Of a DNA stretch of 64,000 nt, positions 9,299 through 16,910 are shown in pieces (position 1 is the stretch's first letter; each line of letters starts with the position of its first letter). The position numbers and the translations under genes were made by a program. This DNA is from Nocardia asteroides (GTDB lineage: Bacteria > Actinomycetota > Actinomycetes > Mycobacteriales > Mycobacteriaceae): positions 6,004,001-6,068,000 of the forward strand of contig NZ_LR134352.1 of NCBI RefSeq assembly GCF_900637185.1, written 5' to 3'. The notes under the pieces were generated by a model. That model searched no databases. It was not told the DNA's origin and was given only the letters and a program-made list of their open reading frames with translations.

Positions 9299-9344
9299 AA
9301 GTGCCGATGCTAGCGCGCGCCACCTGACCGATCAGCGTTCCCCA

Positions 9345-9373
9345 TTGCGCACAGTGTTCGGTAGCCGTACAGT
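9345..9373 (+). promoter_or_regulatory. Sigma-70-type promoter, probably giving a leaderless mRNA
   Basis: TTGCGC (9345-9350), a 17-bp spacer, then TACAGT (9368-9373). The ATG of the GtrA-like gene follows seven bases later, so the transcript should begin at or next to the start codon. ACAGTGTTCG occurs twice (9351-9360 and 9369-9378), 18 bp apart, and could be a repressor or activator site. Confidence 0.65.
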
Positions 9374-9380
9374 GTTCGAC

Positions 9381-10007
9381 ATGACGAACATCGTGCTCGC
9401 CCCGCGGAGCGAGCGGCAGGCGGGCAGCGCGCCCGGCCCGATCACCGCGTTCGCGCGGTTCGTGGCATGCGGTGGCGGACTCGGGCTGGCCTCGAGCCTG
9501 GCCGTCGCCCAGCTCGCGGGCCTGCTGCCCTGGGTGCTCGCCAACGCGGTGGTCACGATCGTCTCCACCCTGCTCGGCACCGTCGCGCACGCGCTGATCA
9601 CCTTCGGCGGACACACCCTGCCGGGTTGGCGCGAGCATCTGCAGTCGGCCGGTTCGGCCGCGGTCGCCTACGCGGCGACCAGCGTCGCCATGCTCGCGTT
9701 GTTCTCGATCGAACCGGCGCCGGACGCGCTCACCGAGCAGATCGTCTACCTGTCCGCCTCGGCCATGGCCGGCCTCGCCCGCTTCCTCGTCCTCCGGATG
9801 GTCGTCTTCGCGCCGGCGACGAGCGCCGACACCACGGATTCGGCACTGGCTCCTACGAGCCCGGTCAGCATCCGATGGACCCTCGGCATACGAAATGCCT
9901 CCGGTTCCCCGCAGCAGATGCTCACGACGAGGCCGCGGGCTCAGGCCGGCGTGCGCTCCACGACGGCCCGGTTCGCACTCGCACCGTGGCTACCCGTGGC
10001 CGTGTAG
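9381..10007 (+). CDS. GtrA-like membrane protein
   Basis: Integral membrane protein of 208 aa. The first 145 residues hold about four helices with the GtrA-like pattern (FARFVACGG at the start, VGTVAHALITFGGH after helix 2, a basic segment before helix 4). GtrA proteins are thought to flip polyprenyl-linked sugars in cell-wall glycan decoration. The last 60 residues are hydrophilic and match no family I recognise. It lies on the opposite strand between a response regulator and its probable kinase; its stop is 4 bp from the kinase stop. No Shine-Dalgarno is present; see the promoter at 9345. Confidence 0.72.
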   Translation: MTNIVLAPRSERQAGSAPGPITAFARFVACGGGLGLASSLAVAQLAGLLPWVLANAVVTIVSTLLGTVAHALITFGGHTLPGWREHLQSAGSAAVAYAATSVAMLALFSIEPAPDALTEQIVYLSASAMAGLARFLVLRMVVFAPATSADTTDSALAPTSPVSIRWTLGIRNASGSPQQMLTTRPRAQAGVRSTTARFALAPWLPVAV

Positions 10008-10011
10008 GAAT

Positions 10012-11181
10012 TCAGCTCATCGCCAGCGGGACGGCGACCGACAGGACCGTGCCGTCGCCGGGCGCCGATTCGATCGTCCAGGTCCCGCCCAGCTGACGCA
10101 CCCGCGCCCGGATGGCGGGCAGGCCGTGGCCGCGGTGCTCGGCGGGGTCGTCGAGGTCGTCGGGGTCGAAACCGCGGCCGTCGTCGGCGACGTCGAGGAC
10201 GATCTGGTCGTCGAGGCTGGTCAGGGTGATGGTCGCGGTCGTCGCCGCCGCGTGCTCGCGCACATTGGCGAGCGCGCCCTGGGCGACGCGCAGCAGGGTG
10301 GCCTCCACCCGCTGCGGCAGCGGACCGGGGGTGCCTTCCAGATGGCAGCGCACCGTCAGCGTGTCGGTGGTCTCGCGCGCCGCGAGGGCGGTGAGCGCGG
10401 CGGCCAGCGACCCGCCCGCGGCGAGGTCGGCGGGGGCCAGGTCGTGGACGAAGCGGCGCGCCTCGGCGAGGTCGCGTTCGGCGATCTCGGCGGCGGCGCG
10501 CAGGTGGGTGCGGGCCAGGGCGGGATCGGTGTCCCACACCAGGTCCGCCGCCTGCAGCAGCATCCGCTGACTCGACAACCCCTGCGCGAGCGTGTCGTGG
10601 ATCTCCATGGCGAGGCGCTCGCGTTCGGCGAGCGTGCCCTCGCGGCGTTCGGTCTCGGCCAGCTCCTGCCGGGTGCGGACGAGGTCGTCGATGAGCGCGG
10701 CCTGGTGTTCGGTCTGGCGGCGCATACCGACGAACAGCACGGTGGTCACGGCCGCGACCGCGGGCGGGGCGAGCACCAGATTCGGGTCGAGCCAGCCCGC
10801 GATCCGCACCTGGCTGAACACCACCAGCGCGGTCAGCGCGCAGACCAGCGTCACCGCGACGCGCACCGAGAGAATCCGTAAACCGGTGTACACCAGCGGA
10901 ACCGCGCACCAGGCGAAACTCGGCGCCAGCACCACCAGCACCGCCCAGGCCGCCACCAGCAGCGCGAACCACATCACCCGGTTCGAGTGCCGCAGTTCGC
11001 TCATGGCGTACAACACCGCCAGCAGCAGGGCGAGGGCGACGACCAGCGGGGTCGAGCGGGTCTCCGAATGCCGGATCAGCCAGCGCATCAGCGACGCGGC
11101 GAGCAGCACGTAGAACGCGCTGTACACGATGACGGTGAGCAGCCGCGTATCGTCGCCGCGGTCACCGAGCGTGCTCCGCAT
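10012..11181 (-). CDS. Sensor histidine kinase, NarL-type (HisKA_3)
   Basis: Membrane kinase of 389 aa. The N-terminal 140 residues contain about five to six transmembrane helices with very short loops, so there is no large external sensor domain. A short coiled linker follows, then the HisKA_3 phosphoacceptor EIHDTLAQGLSSQRMLLQAA (His about residue 193) and an HATPase_c domain with ALANVREHA, ADDGRGFDP and GHGLPAIRARV. The ATG at 11181 follows AGAGGAG and is preferred over 11220. The likely partner is the response regulator at 8666-9298. The HbpS-like gene upstream is divergent, as in SenS-SenR-HbpS systems of Streptomyces. Confidence 0.9.
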   Translation of the reverse strand: MRSTLGDRGDDTRLLTVIVYSAFYVLLAASLMRWLIRHSETRSTPLVVALALLLAVLYAMSELRHSNRVMWFALLVAAWAVLVVLAPSFAWCAVPLVYTGLRILSVRVAVTLVCALTALVVFSQVRIAGWLDPNLVLAPPAVAAVTTVLFVGMRRQTEHQAALIDDLVRTRQELAETERREGTLAERERLAMEIHDTLAQGLSSQRMLLQAADLVWDTDPALARTHLRAAAEIAERDLAEARRFVHDLAPADLAAGGSLAAALTALAARETTDTLTVRCHLEGTPGPLPQRVEATLLRVAQGALANVREHAAATTATITLTSLDDQIVLDVADDGRGFDPDDLDDPAEHRGHGLPAIRARVRQLGGTWTIESAPGDGTVLSVAVPLAMS

Positions 11182-11396
11182 CGCCACTCCTCTCGTCACC
11201 GGCCGGGCAAACTCCCCCATTCTCCCCCGCGGCGCGCCGGGTTCGGGTCATCCGATCGGTCGACCCCGGTGTCGCCCGTTCCGGCCGCGCAAGTGCAGCC
11301 GGTTCGCCGATCCGCGCGGGCCGCCGGGCGAACAGGATGGATATCACCAGGCCACGGCAGTTCGCCGGACGGCCGAGAATCCGATCAGGAGCAGCC

Positions 11397-11957
11397 ATGA
11401 GCACCCCGTTCAGCACCCGCAACCGTCTCATCGTCGCCGGCGCCTCGGCCGCCGTCGTCGCCGCCGGTGTCGTCGGCGTGGTGACCGTGCAGGCGCAGAA
11501 CCCGGACCCGGCCACCCGCACCCCGGTGGTCGCCGACGCCGCCGACGCCAACCTGACCCAGAGCACCCACCTCTCGATCGCGGCCGCCACCAAGGCCGCG
11601 CAGACCGCGCTCGACGCCGCGGCCAAGGAGAACCAGCGGGTGAGCGTGGCGGTCGTCGACCGCAACGGCAATGTCATCGTGACGCTGCGTGGCGACGGCG
11701 CGGGCCCGCAGTCCTACGACGCCGCTCAGCAGAAGGCCTTCACCGCCGTGTCCTGGAACGCGCCCACCACCGAACTGGGCAAGCGGCTCGAGTCGGCCCC
11801 GCACCTGGCCGACATCGACGGCACCCTGTTCCTCGGCGGTGGCGCCCCGGTCAAGGCCAACGGCGCCCCGATCGCCGGCATCGGCGTGGCCGGCGCCCCC
11901 AGCGGCGATCTGGACGAGAAGTTCGCCCAGGCCGGCGTCGCCGCGATCGGCAAGTAG
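11397..11957 (+). CDS. Exported HbpS/GlcG-like (haem-degrading domain) protein
   Basis: Protein of 186 aa with a signal sequence or N-terminal anchor (about 10-33) and a GlcG/HbpS fold (PF03928) from about 50. Recognisable family segments are LSIAAATKAAQTALDAAA, VSVAVVDRNGNVIVTLRGDGAGP, AAQQKAFTAVSW, DGTLFLGGGAPVKANG and IAGIGVAGAPSGDLDEKFAQAG. HbpS of Streptomyces reticuli binds haem outside the cell and modulates a NarL-type two-component system. The gene is divergent from a kinase of that class, so the same role is suggested (inference). The start at 11397 follows CAGGAG. A 14-bp-stem terminator follows. Confidence 0.85.
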   Translation: MSTPFSTRNRLIVAGASAAVVAAGVVGVVTVQAQNPDPATRTPVVADAADANLTQSTHLSIAAATKAAQTALDAAAKENQRVSVAVVDRNGNVIVTLRGDGAGPQSYDAAQQKAFTAVSWNAPTTELGKRLESAPHLADIDGTLFLGGGAPVKANGAPIAGIGVAGAPSGDLDEKFAQAGVAAIGK

Positions 11958-11969
11958 CACCCATCTCGC

Positions 11970-12001
11970 ACGGCCCGATGACCACCCGGTCATCGGGCCG
12001 T
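11970..12001 (+). terminator. Intrinsic terminator after the HbpS-like gene
   Basis: A perfect 14-bp stem (11970-11983 with 11988-12001) with a 4-nt loop begins 12 bp after the stop. It insulates this gene from the CsoR-type operon. There is no long T run, as is usual in this type of genome. Confidence 0.75.
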
Positions 12002-12037
12002 CGGCGTCTATCCGGAAGACGCCTTTTCGCCGTTGTC

Positions 12038-12053
12038 ATACCCCCTGGGGTAT
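12038..12053. promoter_or_regulatory. CsoR-family operator, site 1
   Basis: ATACCCCCTGGGGTAT: 7-bp arms around two bases, the classical G-tract inverted repeat of CsoR/CstR/RcnR-family repressors. It lies 61 bp before the MMPL start. Confidence 0.85.
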
Positions 12054-12068
12054 CTTGGTTCGAGTTGG

Positions 12069-12084
12069 ATACCCCCAGGGGTAT
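12069..12084. promoter_or_regulatory. CsoR-family operator, site 2
   Basis: ATACCCCCAGGGGTAT, almost identical to site 1. The two centres are 31 bp apart, about three helical turns, so two tetramers could bind the same DNA face. Confidence 0.85.
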
Positions 12085-12113
12085 CACCGATCGGTGAACG
12101 CAGAGGTGGAACA

Positions 12114-14246
12114 GTGACGGAAACGATGACCCGCGCGCGGACGCCGCGCCCGACCGGCGGGCCGATGGCCCGGCTCGGCACCACGATGGCCGATCGCGCC
12201 CGCTGGGTGTTCGGCGCCTGGCTGATCGCCCTGATCGCCCTGGGCGCGGCCGCGCCGAGCGTGTTCAGCTCGCTGGCCGGAGCCGGCTGGCAGGCGAACG
12301 GCTCGGAGTCGGTCCAGGTGCGCGAGCTGGCCCAGCAGCACTTCGGCGGCAACTCGTCAGCCGCGGTGCAGGTGGTGGTGCACGCCGAGACCGCCACCGT
12401 CGACAGCCCCGCGGTCGCGGCGGTGCTCGACGCGGTCACCGCGCAGCTGTCCGGCGACGCCCGCTTCGGCGAGATCATCGCGCCCCGGCCGGGCATGACG
12501 GTCAGCCCCGACGGCCACACCGGCATCCTCGTCGCGGGCGCCGCGGCCGCCCCCGACGACATGGTCCGCGCCGTCGACGACCACAAGCAGGCGCTGACCG
12601 CGTTGTCCGGCAACGGGATCGAGGTGTATCCGACCGGCGCCTCGGCCCTGTGGAGCGATTTCAACAAGGCCAATCACGACGCGATGATCAAGGCCGAACT
12701 GTTCAGCTGGCCGGTCACGCTGGCGATCATGGTGCTCGCGTTCGGGTCGCTGGTCGCCGCCGGACTGCCGCTGCTGCTGACCGTGGCCGGGCTGGTGGCC
12801 TCGGCGGGCGGGCTGGTGCTGCTGAACCAGGTCACCCCGATCTCGGTGTGGGCCATGAACTTCGCGATGATGTTCGCCCTGGCGCTCGGCATCGACTACG
12901 CCCTGTTCCTGGTCGCCCGCTTCCGTGAGGCGCTGGCGAAGACCGGCGACGCGCGCTCGGCCGTGGCCGAAACCATGGACACCGCGGGCAAAGCCGTGGT
13001 GCTCTCGGGGCTGACCGTGCTGGTGAGCCTGTCGGCGGTGCTGCTGGTGCCCGCGCCCGCGGTGCGCACCATGGCGGTCGGCATCATGCTCGCGGTGGTG
13101 TTCGTCCTCGCGGCGACCACCACGCTGCTGCCCGCCGCGCTGGGCAAGCTCGGCCATCGCGTCGACGGCGGCGCGCTCCCGTTCGTCACCCGCGGCAGAC
13201 CGTCGCTGTTCGCGCGGTGGGGCGCGGTGCTGCACGCCCGTCCCTGGCCGTTCGCGGCCGCGGGGCTGGCGGTGCTGATCGGGTTGGCGATTCCCGTGTT
13301 CGGGCTGAAGGTCGCGATGCCCTCGATCGAGGTCGTGCCCGCCGACGCGGCGGTGCGTCAGGGCTACGAGCTGGTGCAACGCCAGCTCGGCGTCGGCGCG
13401 CCGGGCGCGTTGCAGATCGTCGTGCCGGCCGCCGACGCCGCCGAGACCGCCCGGATCGCGGCGGCCACCGACGGCATCGCGCTGCTCACCCCCGCCCAGC
13501 CCGGCGGCGGTGGCCTGGTGCTCATGCAGGCCCTGCCCGAGGTCGACCCCTCCGACGCCCGGATGGCGGCGATCCTCGATCGCCTCCGCGCCGACCTGCC
13601 CGGCTCGGCGCTGGTCGGTGGCGCGCCCGCGGAGAACCTGGACCTGCAAGAGGCGCTGAACGACTATCTGCCGATCATCGTCGCGGTCGTGCTCGTCCTC
13701 GGCTTCCTGCTGTTGCTGGTGGCGTTGCGCGCGCCGCTCATCGCCGCGCTCGGCACGCTGGTCAGTCTGCTGTCCACGGCGGCGGCCTTCGGGGTGGCGA
13801 CGCTGATCTTCCAGGACGGTCACGGCGCTGGCCTGCTCGGCTTCACCCCGCAGGGCTTCCTGGACGGCTGGGGTCCGGTGTTCTTCTTCGCCATGATCTT
13901 CGCGATCGCGATGGACTACACCGTGTTCCTGCTGGCCACCGCGAAGGAACACTACGAACGCACCGGCGATCCGAAGTCCGCGCTGGTCGACGGCCTGGCC
14001 CATTCCGGGCGGGTGATCTTCGCCGCCGCGGCGGTGATGGTCGCGGTGTTCTTCACCTTCGCCCTGGCCGAGCCGCTGCCGCCCAAGGAGATGGGCATCA
14101 TCCTCGGCGTCGCGGTCCTGCTCGACGCCCTCGTGGTGCGCCTGGTACTGCTGCCCGTCCTGCTGCGGCTGACCGGGCATGCCGCCTGGTGGTCGCCACG
14201 GTGGCTGCGCCGGATCCTGCCCGCGGTGAACTTCTCGCACCACTGA
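12114..14246 (+). CDS. MMPL/RND-family membrane transporter
   Basis: Proton-driven exporter of the MMPL family, 710 aa, short for the group. The architecture is one N-terminal helix, an external loop, five clustered helices (about 200-345), and the same arrangement repeated (about 370-700). The proton-relay Asp-Tyr pairs are in GIDYALFLVARFREAL (first half) and AMDYTVFLLATAKEHY (second half). The GTG at 12114 is preferred because the two operators would otherwise fall inside the gene. It is the first gene of a CsoR-type operon, so expression should rise when that repressor is inactivated. The substrate is unknown; a thiol-, sulfur- or metal-linked role is inference from the regulator. Confidence 0.88.
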   Translation: MTETMTRARTPRPTGGPMARLGTTMADRARWVFGAWLIALIALGAAAPSVFSSLAGAGWQANGSESVQVRELAQQHFGGNSSAAVQVVVHAETATVDSPAVAAVLDAVTAQLSGDARFGEIIAPRPGMTVSPDGHTGILVAGAAAAPDDMVRAVDDHKQALTALSGNGIEVYPTGASALWSDFNKANHDAMIKAELFSWPVTLAIMVLAFGSLVAAGLPLLLTVAGLVASAGGLVLLNQVTPISVWAMNFAMMFALALGIDYALFLVARFREALAKTGDARSAVAETMDTAGKAVVLSGLTVLVSLSAVLLVPAPAVRTMAVGIMLAVVFVLAATTTLLPAALGKLGHRVDGGALPFVTRGRPSLFARWGAVLHARPWPFAAAGLAVLIGLAIPVFGLKVAMPSIEVVPADAAVRQGYELVQRQLGVGAPGALQIVVPAADAAETARIAAATDGIALLTPAQPGGGGLVLMQALPEVDPSDARMAAILDRLRADLPGSALVGGAPAENLDLQEALNDYLPIIVAVVLVLGFLLLLVALRAPLIAALGTLVSLLSTAAAFGVATLIFQDGHGAGLLGFTPQGFLDGWGPVFFFAMIFAIAMDYTVFLLATAKEHYERTGDPKSALVDGLAHSGRVIFAAAAVMVAVFFTFALAEPLPPKEMGIILGVAVLLDALVVRLVLLPVLLRLTGHAAWWSPRWLRRILPAVNFSHH

Positions 14247-14250
14247 TCAC

Positions 14251-14584
<334 letters not shown>

Positions 14585-14610
14585 AACCCTTACTCCCCGA
14601 GGAGGACCCC

Positions 14611-15009
14611 ATGACCGACCTGGCTCTGTCCACCACCCTGACCACCGATTTCGACGACGCCGTCGACCGCACCAAGGCCGCGCTCGCGGCCCAGGGCTTC
14701 GGCATCCTCACCGAGATCGACATGCGGGCCACCCTGCAGGCCAAACTCGGGCACGAGATGGAGGACTACCGCATCCTCGGCGCCTGCAATCCCCCGCTCG
14801 CGCACCGCGCGGTGGAGGTCGACCGGCAGATCGGCCTGCTGCTGCCGTGCAATGTGGTCGTCCGCCGCTCCCGCGACAATGCCGCCGATGTCGTCGTCGA
14901 GGCGATGAACCCGCAGCTGATGGTGCAGGTCACCGCCGAACCGGCGCTGCAGCCGGTGGCCGCCGAGGCCACCACCAAACTGCGTGCCGCCATCGACTCC
15001 CTGCACTGA
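14611..15009 (+). CDS. DUF302-domain protein
   Basis: Cytoplasmic protein of 132 aa consisting almost entirely of a DUF302 domain. Family features are FDDAVDRTKAALAAQGFGIL near the start, EIDMRATLQAKLG, YRILGACNPPLAHRAVE with a conserved Cys, and LLPCNVVVR with a second. The function of DUF302 is not established; it often occurs beside CsoR-type regulators and sulfur or metal genes. The ATG at 14611 is preceded by GAGGAGGA. It is the last gene of the CsoR-like operon and nearly meets the convergent LigD-type gene. Confidence 0.87.
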   Translation: MTDLALSTTLTTDFDDAVDRTKAALAAQGFGILTEIDMRATLQAKLGHEMEDYRILGACNPPLAHRAVEVDRQIGLLLPCNVVVRRSRDNAADVVVEAMNPQLMVQVTAEPALQPVAAEATTKLRAAIDSLH

Positions 15010-15010
15010 G

Positions 15011-15964
15011 TCACTCCTCGCGCCGGGCCTTCGCGCGACGTTTGCCCTCGTGCATGGCCTGCACCCGGGCTACCGGGATGGTGTGCCCCTCGGCGACAAG
15101 GTCTTCCGGAAGTCGCTGCGGGGCGGGCATTTCCGATGCCCACGGATCGGTGTCGCCGAGCAGGGCCGGGACGGTGCGCAGGGTGAAGTCGGCGGGGGTC
15201 ACGTCGTCCAGATCGGCCCAGCGCAGCGGGTAGGAGACGGTGCAGCCGGGGCGGATGCGGGGGCTGTACGCGGCCGCGACGGTGGCGCCGCCGGATCGGG
15301 TGGCGTCGAGGAACACCTTGCCCTCGCGGTCTTCCCGGATGAACGCGGTGGTGCCGACGCCGGGATCGAGGCGTTCGGCGCGCGCCGCCACCGCCCGGGT
15401 GGCCGCGGCGGCGTCCTCGACATCGATACCGGGGACCACCGGGACGAAGACGTGTAACCCCTTGGAACCACTGGTTTTCACCGCACCCGCCAGACCGTCG
15501 GCGGCCAGCGCGTCCCGGATCAGCCGGGCGCCTGCCACCGCGTCGGCGAAGGTCTGCCCCGGCGACGGGTCCAGGTCGAGCACGAGGTGTGTCGGCTCCG
15601 GCACGCTGTCGGCGAGGAACAGCGTGGCGTGATACTCGACCGCCCGCTGATTACCGAACCACAGCAGCGTGCGCACATCGTCGCAGAGCGCGTAGGTGAT
15701 CTGCCGCCGCGAACTCTCCGCCCACACCGTCGTCCGCGACACCCACTCGGGCGTGTACTTGGGCAGATTCTTCTGCATGAACGGCTCCTGACCGGGCCGC
15801 ACCCGCACCACCGACAGCGGCCGCCCCCGCAGCACGCGCACGAACCGCTCCCCCAGGAACTCCAGGTAGCCGACCAGATCTCCCTTGGTCGCCTCGGCGC
15901 CGTCGAACAACGGCTGATCGAGATTCGACATCTCGACCCCACCCCGCACCTCTTTACCCGCCAT
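15011..15964 (-). CDS. Stand-alone LigD-type polymerase/primase domain protein
   Basis: Archaeo-eukaryotic-primase-type polymerase related to the PolDom of DNA ligase D, 317 aa and without ligase or nuclease domains. Features are TKGDLVGYLEFLGERFVRVL, the catalytic LVLDLDPSPGQ (about 127-137) with the paired acidic residues, KTSGSKGLHVFVPV, and the late VSYPLRWADLDDVTPADFTL. Such stand-alone paralogues accompany the NHEJ ligase in mycobacteria and fill gaps or extend ends. No ku or ligD is in the window. An in-frame ATG at 15931 is an alternative start. Confidence 0.88.
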   Translation of the reverse strand: MAGKEVRGGVEMSNLDQPLFDGAEATKGDLVGYLEFLGERFVRVLRGRPLSVVRVRPGQEPFMQKNLPKYTPEWVSRTTVWAESSRRQITYALCDDVRTLLWFGNQRAVEYHATLFLADSVPEPTHLVLDLDPSPGQTFADAVAGARLIRDALAADGLAGAVKTSGSKGLHVFVPVVPGIDVEDAAAATRAVAARAERLDPGVGTTAFIREDREGKVFLDATRSGGATVAAAYSPRIRPGCTVSYPLRWADLDDVTPADFTLRTVPALLGDTDPWASEMPAPQRLPEDLVAEGHTIPVARVQAMHEGKRRAKARREE

Positions 15965-16034
15965 GCCCCCACCCTCCCCCCACCCACCGACAAGTTCAAG
16001 ATGAAGCCGGGTCCCGGGCCGTGGACCAGCTGTT

Positions 16035-16064
16035 TTGGTCGATTGCCCGGTGGTGGGCTATCGT
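16035..16064 (+). promoter_or_regulatory. Probable tRNA-Glu promoter
   Basis: TTGGTC (16035-16040), an 18-bp spacer, TATCGT (16059-16064). The distance to the mature tRNA is about 38 bp, suitable for a short 5' leader. Confidence 0.45.
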
Positions 16065-16101
16065 ATGTTCCGCGCGGTTCACGCAGGTGAGCTGTGGTTC
16101 T

Positions 16102-16174
16102 GGCCCCGTCGTCTAGCGGCCTAGGACGCCGCCCTCTCAAGGCGGTAGCGCGGGTTCAAATCCCGTCGGGGCTA
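16102..16174 (+). tRNA. tRNA-Glu (anticodon CTC)
   Basis: A complete cloverleaf can be drawn. The 7-bp acceptor stem (16102-16108 with 16167-16173) has one G-T pair; the D-arm includes TAGCGGCCTAG; the anticodon stem 16129-16133/16141-16145 has loop CTCTCAA and anticodon CTC at 16136-16138; the T-arm loop is TTCAAAT. CCA is not encoded. It reads GAG codons. A strong terminator follows within 10 bp. Confidence 0.96.
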
Positions 16175-16180
16175 CAACGA

Positions 16181-16213
16181 ACTCCCCGGTCATTGCGACC
16201 GGGGAGTTTTTTT
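16181..16213 (+). terminator. Intrinsic terminator after tRNA-Glu
   Basis: A perfect 10-bp stem (16181-16190 with 16198-16207), loop CATTGCG, and a run of seven T. This is a textbook rho-independent terminator. Confidence 0.93.
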
Positions 16214-16232
16214 GTGCCCCCGATGCGACAGA

Positions 16233-16254
16233 TTGACAGATGTTGCATGGTCAA
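16233..16254. promoter_or_regulatory. Inverted repeat upstream of TetR gene
   Basis: TTGAC-N12-GTCAA lies 34 bp before the GTG start. TTGACA at 16233-16238 could also be a -35 element, so the repeat is placed to allow autorepression. Confidence 0.5.
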
Positions 16255-16287
16255 TACACTGAGGGAAATGTTGCAGCAGGAGGTGGC

Positions 16288-16893
16288 GTGAGCGAGCAGA
16301 CCGCATTGGGACAGCGTCTCGACGACCTCGCCGCCCGGCCCGACGCGATCACCGCGTTCAAGGCCGCGCGCTCCGGTTTCCTGGCCGGCCGCAGGCTGGA
16401 GATGAAGGAGCTCGCCGACGAACTCGGCGTCAACCGGGCCACCCTGTTCCGCTGGGTCGGCGGCCGCGACGAGCTGCTGGCCGAGGTGATCTGGTCGGTC
16501 GCCGACCCCACCCTGCGCCGCGCCACCGCCGCCGCCACCAGCACCGGCGCCCGCCGGATCGCCACCGTGCTCGGCGACTTCGCCCAGGCCGTCAACGACT
16601 CCGACGCGTTCCGCCAGTTCCTGCGCCGCGAACCCGAACGCGCGCTGCGCCTGCTCACCACCACCGCGGGTTCGGTGCAGCGGCGCTTCGTCGCCGTCAT
16701 CGCCGCCCTGCTCACCGAGGCGATCTCGGCGGGCGAACTCGATCCGCCGCTGCCGGTGCCGGAACTGGCACTGCTGCTGGCGCGGATCACCGAGACCTTC
16801 ATCTACGCCGACGTGATCAGCGGCGAGGAACCCGACGCGGCCAAGGTCGTACAGGCGTCGCTGGTTCTGCTGGGCGAACGGCCCGAACAGTAG
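16288..16893 (+). CDS. TetR-family regulator (QsdR-like)
   Basis: Regulator of 201 aa. The helix-turn-helix at about 35-60 reads MKELADELGVNRATLFRWVG, in which Arg-Trp replaces the usual Tyr-Tyr/His; this and the N-terminal arm fit the QsdR-like subgroup. The C-terminal ligand domain is all-helical. The GTG at 16288 follows AGGAGGTGG; an upstream ATG at 16240 would overlap the predicted operator. The acyl-CoA dehydrogenase begins 17 bp downstream, so the two are probably one operon and the ligand could be an acyl-CoA or lactone (inference). Confidence 0.87.
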   Translation: MSEQTALGQRLDDLAARPDAITAFKAARSGFLAGRRLEMKELADELGVNRATLFRWVGGRDELLAEVIWSVADPTLRRATAAATSTGARRIATVLGDFAQAVNDSDAFRQFLRREPERALRLLTTTAGSVQRRFVAVIAALLTEAISAGELDPPLPVPELALLLARITETFIYADVISGEEPDAAKVVQASLVLLGERPEQ

Positions 16894-16910
16894 GAAGCGA
16901 AAGGAAACCC

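Noticed and set aside
12357..14243. 628-codon minus-strand frame opposite the MMPL gene
   Set aside because: Product is dominated by Arg, Gln, His and Gly with no domains; it is the antisense shadow of the transporter.
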